Shown one piece after another: positions 5,114 through 12,484 of a stretch of DNA of 12,484 bases. Both the position numbers and the translations under genes were made by a program. The DNA comes from an uncultured Corynebacterium sp. (GTDB taxonomy: Bacteria > Actinomycetota > Actinomycetes > Mycobacteriales > Mycobacteriaceae): assembly GCF_946998835.1 (NCBI RefSeq), contig NZ_CAMQAZ010000040.1, positions 1 through 12,484 of the forward strand, given 5' to 3'. The number at the start of each line of letters is the position of its first letter. The stretch's first letter is position 1. The notes beneath the pieces are model-generated. The model did not search any database, was not told the origin of the DNA, and saw only the letters and a program-made list of their open reading frames with translations.

Positions 5114-6385
5114 CTAGCTTTCAACCTTGGCCAGTGCTTGCTCGATGTCGGCAATAATATCGTCAACGTTTTCCAAACCAATGGACAGTCGGACAAGACC
5201 CGGGGTGATTCCCACCGCCGGCAGCTGCTCATCCGGAACCTGGCGGTGCGTGGTGGAAGCCGGGTGCAGCACGCAGGAACGAGAGTCGGCCACGTGCACC
5301 TGACGGGTCACCAGTTTCAGCGCATCCATGAAGGTCGTACCAGCTTCACGGCCACCCTTGAGATCAATCGTGACCACACCGGAAGCTCCGTCGAGGTACT
5401 TCTGAGCAAGCTCGTAGTATGGAGAAGATTTCAGGCCGGGGTAACGAACGTCGTTAAGCAAATCCGTGCGCGATTCGAGGTATTCGGCGACCTTCAGTGC
5501 GTTCTCGCAGTGACGACGCATGCGGACGTCGAGACTTTCGAGCGACTGGTTCAGCATGAAGGCAGAGTGAGCAGCTGGGTATGCACCGAAGTCGCGCTGT
5601 AGCTGCATGCGCGCCTTAATGACGAACGGCGCGACGGCGTAGTCCTTGGTGTAGATAACGCCGTGGTAGGACTCGTCGGGCTCGGTAAAGTCGGGGAACT
5701 TGCCGTTGGTGAAGTCGAACTTGCCAGAGTCGACGATGACGCCGCCAACCTGGATTGCGTGGCCGTCCATGTACTTAGAAGTGGAGTGGACGACGATGTC
5801 TGCGCCGTGCTCGATGGGCTTACACAGGATTGGGGTGGCGAAGGTACTGTCGACGATCAGCGGTACCCCCTGGCCGTGGGCGATGCGGGCGAACTTCTCG
5901 ACATCGAGCACGCTCATCGCCGGGTTGGCAATAATTTCACCAAATAGCGCCTTGGTGTTCGGCTTGAATGCTGCGGCGATTTCCTCCTCGGAGGCATTCT
6001 GATCGACGAAGATTGCCTCGATACCGAAGCGTTTCAGCGTGGTAGCGAAGAGGTTGGAGGTACCGCCGTAAATCTCAGACGAGGTGACAAACGAGTCGCC
6101 CGCGGAGCAAAGGTTCATGATTGCGAGTGCAGTTGCCGCCTGGCCGGAGGTAGTAGCCATTGCTGCGGCGCCGCCCTCAAGGTCGGCGATTTTCTCTTCG
6201 ACGGCCATAACCGTTGGATTGGCGAAGCGGGAGTAAATCAGTGCGTGAGTTGGCTCGTCGAAGACCGCAGCGATGTCGTCGGAAGAGTCGAACGTGTAGG
6301 TCGTCGACTGAATGATCGGCACCTGACGTGGGTCTTTATTACCTGGAACGTAGCCGGAGTGGATGAGCTTGGTCTGATCTTGCAT
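5114..6385 (-). CDS. metY: O-acetylhomoserine sulfhydrylase (O-acetylhomoserine aminocarboxypropyltransferase)
   Basis: This cytosolic PLP enzyme of the Cys/Met-metabolism family makes homocysteine from O-acetylhomoserine and sulfide (direct sulfhydrylation, methionine pathway). The ATG at 6385 gives 423 residues, a normal length. A TTG at 6406 is also open, but the GAAAGG site lies inside that extension, 13 bases before the ATG. Motifs: YSRFANPTVMAVEEKIADLE near 51, TTSGQAATALA near 78 (phosphate binding), SSEIYGG near 102 (stacking Tyr), VDSTFATP near 178 (Asp179 to the ring nitrogen) and HSTSKYMDGH with PLP-lysine 204, then the C-terminal HPASTTHRQ and LVRLSIGLENVDDIIADIE. The STSKY lysine motif differs from the LTKF of the MetY I recall from C. 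glutamicum, so this may be a different subtype or a second copy. A cystathionine gamma-synthase/lyase role is less likely given the length and the C-terminal motif. Confidence 0.88.
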   Translation of the reverse strand: MQDQTKLIHSGYVPGNKDPRQVPIIQSTTYTFDSSDDIAAVFDEPTHALIYSRFANPTVMAVEEKIADLEGGAAAMATTSGQAATALAIMNLCSAGDSFVTSSEIYGGTSNLFATTLKRFGIEAIFVDQNASEEEIAAAFKPNTKALFGEIIANPAMSVLDVEKFARIAHGQGVPLIVDSTFATPILCKPIEHGADIVVHSTSKYMDGHAIQVGGVIVDSGKFDFTNGKFPDFTEPDESYHGVIYTKDYAVAPFVIKARMQLQRDFGAYPAAHSAFMLNQSLESLDVRMRRHCENALKVAEYLESRTDLLNDVRYPGLKSSPYYELAQKYLDGASGVVTIDLKGGREAGTTFMDALKLVTRQVHVADSRSCVLHPASTTHRQVPDEQLPAVGITPGLVRLSIGLENVDDIIADIEQALAKVES

Positions 6386-6420
6386 GGGACGAAATGGACC
6401 TTTCAATCGATTGAATTCTG

Positions 6421-6426
6421 ATTATA
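6421..6426 (-). promoter_or_regulatory. metY promoter -10 box
   Basis: A perfect TATAAT on the minus strand lies 35 bases before the metY ATG, giving a leader of about 29 bases. The -35 region (TCAAAT at 6444-6449, spacing 17) is a weak match. Confidence 0.6.
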
Positions 6427-6514
6427 GGGCGCGAAGTGGCGCAATTTGAGCTTCAGCAGAAAGGTTCCGCCCCCGCTCCCCAACCGCCGGTTTTATTTTC
6501 CACCCCACCGTCCA

Positions 6515-6520
6515 TATAAT
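6515..6520 (+). promoter_or_regulatory. Candidate plus-strand -10 box in the metY/malE intergenic region
   Basis: A perfect TATAAT (in CCATATAATGAG) faces malic enzyme. It would give a long leader of about 185 bases that includes the GTACTCA repeats. The -35 (TTTATT) is poor. No other gene lies in the 6407-6710 gap. The short plus-strand reading frames there look like noise. Confidence 0.4.
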
Positions 6521-6657
6521 GAGATACCAATCCCGTATAGCAAGACTGGATTAGTTTTTACGCACACCACTACGTATCACCTGCCAGGCTTTGCTCCCGG
6601 CTTTGCGCGCTGCCCACCAGCAGCTCTCGCCGCGGTCGAGTTTTCTCAAAGTACAAA

Positions 6658-6695
6658 GTACTCAGTACTCAACACGGTACTCAGTACTCAACACG
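6658..6695. repeat. 19-bp tandem repeat (GTACTCA heptamers) before malic enzyme
   Basis: A 19-bp unit is repeated exactly and without a gap at 6658-6676 and 6677-6695. Each unit holds two copies of GTACTCA seven bases apart and then ACACG, so four heptamers occur at 6658, 6665, 6677 and 6684. The array ends 15 bases before the malic enzyme ATG. It could be an operator array for a transcription regulator or a replication-slippage duplication. Confidence 0.7.
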
Positions 6696-6710
6696 TTTTG
6701 GACTGTCATC

Positions 6711-8024
6711 ATGCCTGCTGCGAATTCTTCCTCTAGCTCCTCCGACCACACTGCGAACGCGAACTCCGCTAAGACGCCGCTTCACGCAGTACCGGAGGAC
6801 ACCGCCCCCACCGATCCGTCGACCATCACTGATGCGGAGATCTTTGAGGCACACCGCGGAGGTAAACTCCGCTCGCACTCGACCATGAAGCTCGAGACGA
6901 TTCGCGACCTCTCCATCGGCTATACCCCAGGTGTCGCCCGCGTCTGTGAGGCCATCCACGAAGATCCGGCCCTGGCCCGCACCTACACCTGGACCGGTCA
7001 GAACGTCGCGGTAATCTCCGACGGCACCGCAGTGCTTGGCCTCGGCGACATCGGCCCCAAGGCTGCACTGCCAGTTATGGAAGGAAAGGCCCAGCTCTTC
7101 GAGCAGTTCGCCGGTATCTCCGCAGTGCCAATCGTCCTGGATACCCTCGACACGGAGGAAATCATCCAGACGGTCAAGGCGCTGGCACCGTCGTTTGGCG
7201 GTGTGAACCTCGAAGACATCTCCGCGCCCCGCTGCTTCGAGATTGAGCAGCGTCTCGACCAAGAGCTCGACATCCCGATCTTCCACGATGACCAGCACGG
7301 CACTGCCATCGTCATCGCCGCCGGCCTAATCAACGCCTGCAAGCTGACAGGCCGCAGCTTCCAGGATCTCCGCGTGGTCATCTCCGGCGCTGGTGCCGCT
7401 GGTGTCGCTGCGACGAAGATGCTGCTGTCCGCTGGCGTGTCCGACATCGTTGTCGTCGATTCGCGCGGCATCATCCACCCGGACCGCGAGCCGCTGAGCG
7501 ACATCAAGCAGTGGGTCGCCGGCATGACCAACCCCCGCGGCATCACCGGCTCGATCAACGATGCGCTTGTCGACGCTAACGTTTTCATCGGCGTCTCTGC
7601 CGGCCGTATCGGCGAGGATGCGATTAGCCAGATGGCCGCTGACCCGATTCTGTTCTCGCTGGCCAACCCGATTCCGGAAATTCCGATGGAAATCGCTCGC
7701 AAGTACGGCGCAGTGGTCGCCACCGGCCGCTCGGATCATCCGAACCAGATTAATAATGTGCTGGCCTTCCCGGGTCTGTTCCGTGGTGCACTGGAGGCAG
7801 GCGCCAAGCGCGTCACCGAGACCATGAAGCTGGCCGCCACCCAAGCCATTGCAAGTGTCGGCGTCGAAGACCTGAGTGCCGACCGCATTATCCCGTCGGC
7901 GCTGGATCCGCGCGTCATGCCGGCTGTGGCGAAGGCTGTCCGCGATGCCGCACTGAGTGACCCGGCATCCGGCGCGGCCGGTCCGCTCGACGTCACCGGC
8001 TCTGGGTTTGCTGCAGCTGAATAG
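6711..8024 (+). CDS. malE: NAD(P)-dependent malic enzyme
   Basis: It oxidatively decarboxylates malate to pyruvate, yielding NAD(P)H, at the PEP-pyruvate-oxaloacetate node in the cytosol. The symbol follows corynebacterial usage, not the maltose-binding protein. From the ATG at 6711 it has 437 residues. The first ~40 are a Ser/Ala-rich, probably disordered extension, and the core is the short bacterial malic enzyme. Motifs: SIGYTPGVARVCE with catalytic Tyr71, NVAVISDGTAVLGLGDIG, EGKAQLF with Lys126, GVNLEDISAPRCF (metal ligands E168 and D169), FHDDQHGTAIV (D193) and the nucleotide-binding GAGAAG at 226-231. FSLANPIPEI and NQINNVLAFPGLFRGAL form the C-terminal active-site loops. There is no fused phosphotransacetylase domain. 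An earlier in-frame start at 6591 would be translated across the tandem repeats and is unlikely. No good ribosome site precedes 6711. Confidence 0.92.
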   Translation: MPAANSSSSSSDHTANANSAKTPLHAVPEDTAPTDPSTITDAEIFEAHRGGKLRSHSTMKLETIRDLSIGYTPGVARVCEAIHEDPALARTYTWTGQNVAVISDGTAVLGLGDIGPKAALPVMEGKAQLFEQFAGISAVPIVLDTLDTEEIIQTVKALAPSFGGVNLEDISAPRCFEIEQRLDQELDIPIFHDDQHGTAIVIAAGLINACKLTGRSFQDLRVVISGAGAAGVAATKMLLSAGVSDIVVVDSRGIIHPDREPLSDIKQWVAGMTNPRGITGSINDALVDANVFIGVSAGRIGEDAISQMAADPILFSLANPIPEIPMEIARKYGAVVATGRSDHPNQINNVLAFPGLFRGALEAGAKRVTETMKLAATQAIASVGVEDLSADRIIPSALDPRVMPAVAKAVRDAALSDPASGAAGPLDVTGSGFAAAE

Positions 8025-8035
8025 GGGTACCGGAA

Positions 8036-8064
8036 TTTAAGGAATTACTGAGCCTGGGTAACAT
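8036..8064 (+). promoter_or_regulatory. Probable leaderless promoter of the ABC transporter operon
   Basis: TAACAT at 8059-8064, preceded by GGG, is eight bases before the ATG at 8073. TTTAAG at 8036-8041 is spaced 17 bases upstream. No ribosome site precedes the ATG, so transcription probably starts at or next to the start codon. Confidence 0.45.
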
Positions 8065-8072
8065 ATTCAGAT

Positions 8073-8966
8073 ATGAAAAGACCCATCGCATTGGCGGCTG
8101 CCACGCTGACTGCGACCTTGTTCTTAGGGCTTACAGGCTGCGTCACCAATGACGAAAGCGGTAACCCCGAGGGCTGGTCGGAGATCAAACCGGCAGCGGT
8201 CCCCGAACTGGCGAAGCAGGTCCCGGCAGATCTTCGTAAACGCGAAGTGTTACGCATCGGCACCAACCCCACCTTCGCCCCGGCAGAGTTTAAGGATTCC
8301 GCCGGAAACATCATCGGCTTCGACATTGATCTCATGCGGGCTATTGCCAGCGTCCTGGATCTACGACTGGAAATCCAGGAACAGGATTTCGCGCTGATTC
8401 TGCCAGCACTGTCGGCCGGCGCAGTTGATGTCGGCGCCTCCGGCTTCACCTCGAACGAGGAGCGCCGCAAGACCTACGACTTCGTCGACTACCTGGATAC
8501 CGGCCTGCAGTGGGCACGTCGCCCAGGCAGCGACGCCAGCTCTGATAACTACTGCGGTAAGACTGTTGCCGTTCAGCGCAATACTGTCGCGGATATGGAC
8601 GACCTGCCGGTAAAGAACCAGGACTGCCTGGATCGCGGTTTGCCGCCAATCGATAAGTTGGCCTACCAGGACGCCGGCACTGCCGCTACCACTGTGGTGC
8701 TGGGCCGTGCGGATGCATTGGCCGCCGACTCCCCAGTCAGTGCCTACGCAGTCAACCGCTCTGAAGGCAAGCTGGAGCTCGCTGGCGACATTTACGACAG
8801 TGCCCCATTCGGATTCGCCATTCCGAAGGATTCGGAACTCGGCCCGCTCCTGCAGGAGGCACTGCAGTACCTCATTGACAACGGCCAGTACAAGGAAATC
8901 CTGACCACATGGGGTTTGGAAGACGGTGCTTTGGAACGCGCCACAATTAACGGAGAGGAACTTTAA
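8073..8966 (+). CDS. ABC transporter substrate-binding lipoprotein, polar amino acid family
   Basis: This is the extracytoplasmic receptor of a polar amino acid importer, 297 residues. It has a lipoprotein signal peptide (MKRPIALAAATLTATLFLG) with lipobox LTGC and modified Cys23. The SBP family 3 fold follows: LRIGTNPTFAPAEF near 60, GFDIDLMRAIASVL, the ALILPALSAGAVDVGASGFT hinge strand, EERRKTYDFVDYL, then the second lobe with a CGKTVAVQRNT strand and DALAADSPVSAYAV, and PFGFAIPKDSELGPLLQEAL near the end. Two cysteines in lobe 2 (YCGK and QDCLD) may form a disulfide. The substrate is not readable from sequence; glutamate/glutamine, cystine, histidine or arginine are all possible. It is the first gene of a three-gene operon with the permease and ATPase. 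Confidence 0.88.
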   Translation: MKRPIALAAATLTATLFLGLTGCVTNDESGNPEGWSEIKPAAVPELAKQVPADLRKREVLRIGTNPTFAPAEFKDSAGNIIGFDIDLMRAIASVLDLRLEIQEQDFALILPALSAGAVDVGASGFTSNEERRKTYDFVDYLDTGLQWARRPGSDASSDNYCGKTVAVQRNTVADMDDLPVKNQDCLDRGLPPIDKLAYQDAGTAATTVVLGRADALAADSPVSAYAVNRSEGKLELAGDIYDSAPFGFAIPKDSELGPLLQEALQYLIDNGQYKEILTTWGLEDGALERATINGEEL

Positions 8967-9947
8967 GTGAGCGACTCATCTGCGTCTGGCGCCCGCTACG
9001 AGGCCACACAGGCGGAACTCAACGAAGAAATTAAGGCAAAACCACTGCCGCACCCGGGTCGCTGGATCACCGCAGCTGTCCTGTTGCTGCTCTTCCTGTG
9101 GTTCGTCATCAGTGCCGCCCGCAACGAGGCCTACCACTGGGATGTCTACTTCCAGTACCTGTTCGACACGCGAATTGCCGCTGCCGCTGGCTGGACCATT
9201 GCACTGACTGTCCTAGCCATGCTTATCGGCATCATCGGCGGTGCTATCATCGCCGTGCTCCGCATGTCAGAAAACCCTGTGCTGTCCACCGTTGCTTGGA
9301 TTTATCTGTGGGTCTTCCGAGGAACTCCGGTCTACGTGCAGCTGGTCTTCTGGGGTCTACTCGGCACCATCTATTCAACAATTAACCTGGGCGTGACCGA
9401 GGTCGATCTCAGCACCATCCTCTCCAACACCTTCGTGTTGGCATTCGTCGGTCTCGGACTGAACGAGTCCGCGTACATGGCTGAAATTGTCCGTGCCGGC
9501 ATTCAGGCTGTCCCAGAGGGCCAGACCGAGGCATCGAAGGCACTGGGCATGAGCTGGTGGCAGACCGTCCGCCGCACCATCCTGCCGCAGGCCATGCGCA
9601 TCATCATCCCGCCGACGGGCAACGAGTTCATTTCCCTGCTAAAGACCACTTCCCTGGTCATCGCGGTGCCATTCTCGCTGGAGCTCTACGGCCGCTCCAC
9701 GGACATCGCCAACGCGCTGTTCCTACCGGTGCCGATGCTGCTCGTCGCTGCCACATGGTACTTGGTCATCACTTCGATTCTGATGGTCGGCCAGTTCTAC
9801 CTTGAGCGCTACTTCGCCCGCGGCGCCACACGTCAGCTCACCGCCCGTCAGCTGGCCGCGCTTGCCGACGCCGAAGGTGTGCCGCTTGCAAATGCTCGTG
9901 TTGTCGATAAGGACGAAGAGCACTTCTACCGAGAGGATCCGCAGTAA
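8967..9947 (+). CDS. ABC transporter permease, polar amino acid family (HisM/GlnP type)
   Basis: A 326-residue inner-membrane channel subunit. The GTG start directly follows the TAA of the binding-protein gene (TAAGTG), with GGAGAGGAA inside the end of that gene, so translation is coupled. The N-terminal 30 residues are soluble, followed by membrane segments at about 33-51, 74-99, 107-135, 152-168, 225-240 and 256-278. The ATPase-contact EAA loop is at about 188-211 (EASKALGMSWWQTVRRTILP), and WVFRGTPVYVQLVFWG marks the His/Glu/Gln/Arg/opine permease family. A 45-residue soluble tail rich in charge (ending DEEHFYREDPQ) is longer than usual. As the only permease in the operon it presumably forms a homodimer. 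Confidence 0.9.
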   Translation: MSDSSASGARYEATQAELNEEIKAKPLPHPGRWITAAVLLLLFLWFVISAARNEAYHWDVYFQYLFDTRIAAAAGWTIALTVLAMLIGIIGGAIIAVLRMSENPVLSTVAWIYLWVFRGTPVYVQLVFWGLLGTIYSTINLGVTEVDLSTILSNTFVLAFVGLGLNESAYMAEIVRAGIQAVPEGQTEASKALGMSWWQTVRRTILPQAMRIIIPPTGNEFISLLKTTSLVIAVPFSLELYGRSTDIANALFLPVPMLLVAATWYLVITSILMVGQFYLERYFARGATRQLTARQLAALADAEGVPLANARVVDKDEEHFYREDPQ

Positions 9948-10721
9948 ATGACTACCAAAGATTTGATGGTTGAGGCGCGAAAGGTTCGTAAGAACTTCGG
10001 TCGTCTCGAGGTCCTCAAGGGCATCGACCTGGAAGTTCCACGCGGTACGGTCACCTGCCTCATCGGCCCTTCTGGTTCCGGTAAGTCCACGCTGCTGCGC
10101 TGCATCAACCACCTAGAGAAGGTCAATGCCGGTCGCCTCTATGTCGACGGTTCCCTGATTGGCTACCGTGAGAAAAACGGCAGCCTCTACGAAATCTCCG
10201 CCGCAGAAGCTGCGCGCCAGCGTCGCGATATCGGCATGGTGTTCCAGAACTTCAACCTGTTTCCGCACCGTACAGTGCTGGGGAATATTACCGAGGCACC
10301 AGTGCTGGTAAAAGGTGTCTCTCAGGAACAGGCTGAAAAGCGTGCCATGGAGCTGCTGGAGACTGTTGGGCTGGCACACAAGGCCGATGCCTACCCTGTC
10401 CAGCTCTCAGGTGGTCAGCAGCAGCGTGTTGCCATTGCTCGCGCACTGGCCATGGAGCCGAAACTGATGCTCTTCGACGAGCCGACTTCCGCTCTCGACC
10501 CGGAGCTCGTAGGTGAAGTTCTCAACGTCATGCGTGGTTTGGCCGATAAGGGTATGACCATGATCGTCGTAACGCACGAGATGGGCTTTGCCCGCGAAGT
10601 CGCCGACCAGGTCGTGTTCATGGCTGACGGCGTGGTCGTGGAAAAGGGCACCCCAGATGAGGTGCTGGGTAACCCGAAGCACGAGCGCACCCGCAACTTC
10701 CTGTCATCCCTGTTGAAGTAA
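9948..10721 (+). CDS. ABC transporter ATP-binding protein, polar amino acid family (GlnQ type)
   Basis: The cytoplasmic ATPase of the importer, 257 residues. The ATG starts directly after the permease stop (TAAATG). All motifs are intact: A-loop region NFGRLEVLKG, Walker A GPSGSGKST (40-48), Q-loop VFQNFNLFPHRTV (Gln100), signature LSGGQQQRVAIARAL (from 153), Walker B LMLFDEPTSALDPE (Asp177, Glu178) and switch His210 in VVTHEMGFAREVAD. The LFPHRTVLGNI and HEMGFA forms are typical of the polar amino acid subfamily. It forms a dimer on the permease. Confidence 0.92.
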   Translation: MTTKDLMVEARKVRKNFGRLEVLKGIDLEVPRGTVTCLIGPSGSGKSTLLRCINHLEKVNAGRLYVDGSLIGYREKNGSLYEISAAEAARQRRDIGMVFQNFNLFPHRTVLGNITEAPVLVKGVSQEQAEKRAMELLETVGLAHKADAYPVQLSGGQQQRVAIARALAMEPKLMLFDEPTSALDPELVGEVLNVMRGLADKGMTMIVVTHEMGFAREVADQVVFMADGVVVEKGTPDEVLGNPKHERTRNFLSSLLK

Positions 10722-10747
10722 GAGCCGTGGAAGTAAGAGCAAGGAAA

Positions 10748-10776
10748 GGCTGGCGGGTCAAACAGCAAGCCTAGCC
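10748..10776. terminator. Weak hairpin between convergent genes
   Basis: GGCTGGC and GCCTAGCC can pair with one bulged T around a 14-base loop. The hairpin sits in the 49-bp gap between the ABC operon and the converging permease gene and overlaps the latter's stop. There is no T-run on either side. Confidence 0.3.
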
Positions 10777-11532
10777 ACCAAAAGTTGCGGAGATACCGCG
10801 AATCAGGGTTACCGCCGCGCCAGTGGTAGCCAGGATGACCGCGAGCTTTCGCGCCTGCATAATGGGCACTCGCCGAGAAATGCGAGTGCCCAAAAATATA
10901 CCCACAATCATGGCAATCAGGCACAGCGGCCAGAGCATAACCGGTGTGGTGGCGAAGACAGAGACGTCAGCGCTGAGCTCCTTGAACGCCAAAGACAGCG
11001 CACCGGAGACAAAGAAAAGCGGCTGCAGCGTGGCTGCAAAAGTCTGCGCCGGCCAACGAGATGCCTGTGCATAGACGGTGATAGCAGGGCCGGCAATGCC
11101 GGCCAGGGTATTCATAAAGCCTCCGGCCACGCCTGAGGCGACGGCGTACTGTGGGCCGTCGACACGCATGCGCTGCGGCATGAAAGAGGTCACCAGCAGC
11201 GCGAGCAACACTAGCCCACCGACCAAGACCTGGAGTGGCCCACTCGGAGTGTTGTGGACCACCCAAGCGCCTGGCAGCGCGCCTAAGGCCATCACCGGAC
11301 CGATCAGCCAGAATTTCTTCCAGTCGACGTTTTCCCGCACCGAGATGGTCTGCATGACCGCATTGACGGTGGCGAGCACGTTGATAATCAAAATACCTGC
11401 TACGGGACCTGCAATCAGTGAGAGAACCGGGCCTCCCAGCAGGCCGAGTCCCATGCCGGCTATTCGCTGCATCAGTGCCCCGATGAAAATCGTTGCCACG
11501 ATAAAGACAAAAGCCCACACTGATAACTCCAT
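10771..11532 (-). CDS. TauE/SafE (DUF81) family membrane permease
   Basis: A 253-residue, very hydrophobic inner-membrane protein with about seven to eight segments. The N-terminal half has WAFVFIVATIFIGALMQRIAG followed by MGLGLLGGPVLSLIAGP; the second half has VASGVAGGFMNTLAGIAGPA. This glycine-rich inverted duplication with GxGGG/P turns is typical of the TauE/SafE sulfite/organosulfur exporter family. The substrate is not known; sulfite, sulfoacetate or another organic anion are family options. The ATG at 11532 lacks a ribosome site but has a -10 box seven bases upstream, so the transcript is probably leaderless. It converges on the ABC operon and lies 85 bp downstream of gdhA in the same direction. 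Confidence 0.85.
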   Translation of the reverse strand: MELSVWAFVFIVATIFIGALMQRIAGMGLGLLGGPVLSLIAGPVAGILIINVLATVNAVMQTISVRENVDWKKFWLIGPVMALGALPGAWVVHNTPSGPLQVLVGGLVLLALLVTSFMPQRMRVDGPQYAVASGVAGGFMNTLAGIAGPAITVYAQASRWPAQTFAATLQPLFFVSGALSLAFKELSADVSVFATTPVMLWPLCLIAMIVGIFLGTRISRRVPIMQARKLAVILATTGAAVTLIRGISATFGG

Positions 11533-11539
11533 GGGAGGG

Positions 11540-11545
11540 AGTTTA
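11540..11545 (-). promoter_or_regulatory. Leaderless promoter -10 box of the TauE/SafE gene
   Basis: TAAACT on the minus strand, extended by TG (TGTAAACT), fits the corynebacterial TANANT -10 consensus and lies seven bases before the ATG. The start codon region is preceded by C-rich sequence with no ribosome site. Confidence 0.55.
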
Positions 11546-11617
11546 CAGCGTGGACTTTTCGCCTACTCGACAGGCGGGGTCTCCGGGGATCCGTCGTAAA
11601 GCGGAATCTTTAGCGGA

Positions 11618-12484
11618 CTAGATGACGCCCTGAGCCAGCATTGCGTTAGCGACCTTTTTGAAACCTGCGATGTTGGCACCGAGCACGTAGTTGCCGTCGT
11701 GATCGTACTCAGCTGCGGTGGTCTCGCAGTTCTTGAAGATGTTGGTCATGATGCGCTTCAGGCGCTCATCGGTGTAGGAGAAGGACCAGGAATCGCGGGT
11801 CGCGTTCTGCTGCATCTCCAGTGCGGAGGTAGCAACACCACCGGCGTTAGCGGCCTTGCCCGGCGCAAAGTGGACACCGTTGGCCTGGAACACATCGATA
11901 GCCTCCGGGGTGGACGGCATGTTTGCGCCCTCGGCGACGAAACGGCAGCCGTTGTCGACCAGCAATTTAGCGGACTCACCACTCAGCTCATTCTGAGTTG
12001 CACACGGCAGTGCGACATCGGCCTTGAGCTCCCAGATGTTGCCGGCCTCGTGGAACTCAGCGCCCTCAGCCTCAGCGACATACTCGGAGACGCGAGCGCG
12101 ACGAACTTCCTTGATTTCCTGCAGCAGCTCGACATCGACGCCGTTCGGGGTGGAGACGTAACCGGAGGAGTCAGAGAAACCGACGACGGTAGCGCCGAGC
12201 TCCTGAGCCTTCTTGATGGCGTAGATGGCGACGTTACCGGAACCGGAGACGATAACCTTGGCGCCGCTGATGTCGGCACCGTTGGCCTTCATCATCTCTT
12301 CAGTGAAGTAGACACAGCCGTAACCCGTGGCTTCGGTGCGCACCAGGGAACCTCCCCAGGTCAGGCCCTTACCGGTGAGAACGCCCGACTCGTGCTGGTT
12401 AGCCATACGACGGTACTGACCGAACAGGTAGCCGATCTCGCGGCCGCCGACGCCGATGTCACCGGCTGGGACATCGCGGTACTC
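11618..12484 (-). CDS. gdhA: NADP-specific glutamate dehydrogenase, 3' part
   Basis: A cytosolic enzyme making glutamate from 2-oxoglutarate and ammonium with NADPH. The frame is open to the window edge, so the true start is outside. The visible part is 289 of about 450 residues: DVPAGDIGVGGREIGYLFGQ (substrate-domain end), TGKGLTWGGSLVRTEATGYG, and the nucleotide-binding ISGAKVIVSGSGNVAIYAIKKA with GSGNVA in place of the usual GxGxxG/A. Then come VALPCATQNEL, FVAEGANMPSTPEAIDVF, PGKAANAGGVATSALEMQQNA and a C-terminal helix with the GANIAGFKKVANAMLAQGVI end. The motifs and the hexameric small-subunit layout match bacterial NADP-type GDH, and the end is complete. The 85 bp after it contain no clear T-tailed terminator. 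Confidence 0.95.
   Translation of the reverse strand, partial: EYRDVPAGDIGVGGREIGYLFGQYRRMANQHESGVLTGKGLTWGGSLVRTEATGYGCVYFTEEMMKANGADISGAKVIVSGSGNVAIYAIKKAQELGATVVGFSDSSGYVSTPNGVDVELLQEIKEVRRARVSEYVAEAEGAEFHEAGNIWELKADVALPCATQNELSGESAKLLVDNGCRFVAEGANMPSTPEAIDVFQANGVHFAPGKAANAGGVATSALEMQQNATRDSWSFSYTDERLKRIMTNIFKNCETTAAEYDHDGNYVLGANIAGFKKVANAMLAQGVI

Noticed and set aside
6446..6736. 96-residue plus-strand frame in the metY/malE intergenic region, and the malic enzyme start at 6591
   Set aside because: Both would translate the tandem repeats; composition is not protein-like and malic enzyme motifs begin only after 6711.
6681..7844. Long minus-strand frames inside malic enzyme
   Set aside because: Typical antisense frames of a GC-rich gene; the plus-strand product has the full set of malic enzyme motifs.
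11557..11577. Small hairpin CGCCT-n7-AGGCG as a gdhA terminator
   Set aside because: Only five base pairs and followed on the minus strand by A rather than T residues.

Overview
The window looks like a chromosome segment of a Corynebacterium or close relative. The right two thirds encode housekeeping proteins of corynebacterial type: NAD(P)-malic enzyme, an O-acetylhomoserine sulfhydrylase, a polar amino acid ABC transporter, a TauE/SafE permease and NADP-type glutamate dehydrogenase. Several promoters have corynebacterial TANANT -10 boxes, and two genes appear to have leaderless transcripts. The species cannot be named from the sequence alone.

Left region (1-4110) is a decayed prophage or toxin-immunity island, with every recognisable gene on the minus strand. 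Read in the direction of transcription (high to low coordinates) it holds: a frame-broken small gene resembling an immunity protein (3793-4034); an intact acidic 117-residue gene that resembles an orphan immunity protein (3295-3648); a 62-bp inverted-repeat element that looks like the two ends of an IS3/IS150-type insertion sequence brought together (3202-3263); a stretch of coding-like sequence broken across frames (2433-3087 and probably beyond); a small gene ending in a strong hairpin (2180-2425); a serine tRNA with anticodon CGA (2035-2119); the coiled-coil part of a phage scaffold protein (from 1855); a phage MuF-type minor head protein fused to a papain-fold/glutamine-deamidase toxin domain (399-1391); and, one base after its stop, a small probable immunity gene (149-397). 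The toxin-immunity pair is the most interesting unit. It belongs to the general class of MuF polymorphic toxins of temperate phages, but here it survives among broken structural genes.

Middle (4127-6406): a membrane-anchored protein with two copies of the Ltp-type 'host cell surface-exposed lipoprotein' repeat, a family that includes a phage superinfection-exclusion protein, lies at the edge of the phage remnant. Next to it is metY, with a T-tailed terminator and a TATAAT promoter.

Right (6407-12484): a divergent 300-bp regulatory region with four GTACTCA heptamers leads into malic enzyme (+). A three-gene ABC importer operon (+; lipoprotein binding protein, permease, ATPase) follows, each gene starting directly after the previous stop. 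A TauE/SafE permease (-) converges on it, and the 3' two thirds of gdhA (-) runs off the right edge. This part links methionine sulfur assimilation, NAD(P)H supply, amino acid uptake and ammonium assimilation. That is a loose metabolic theme rather than one operon.
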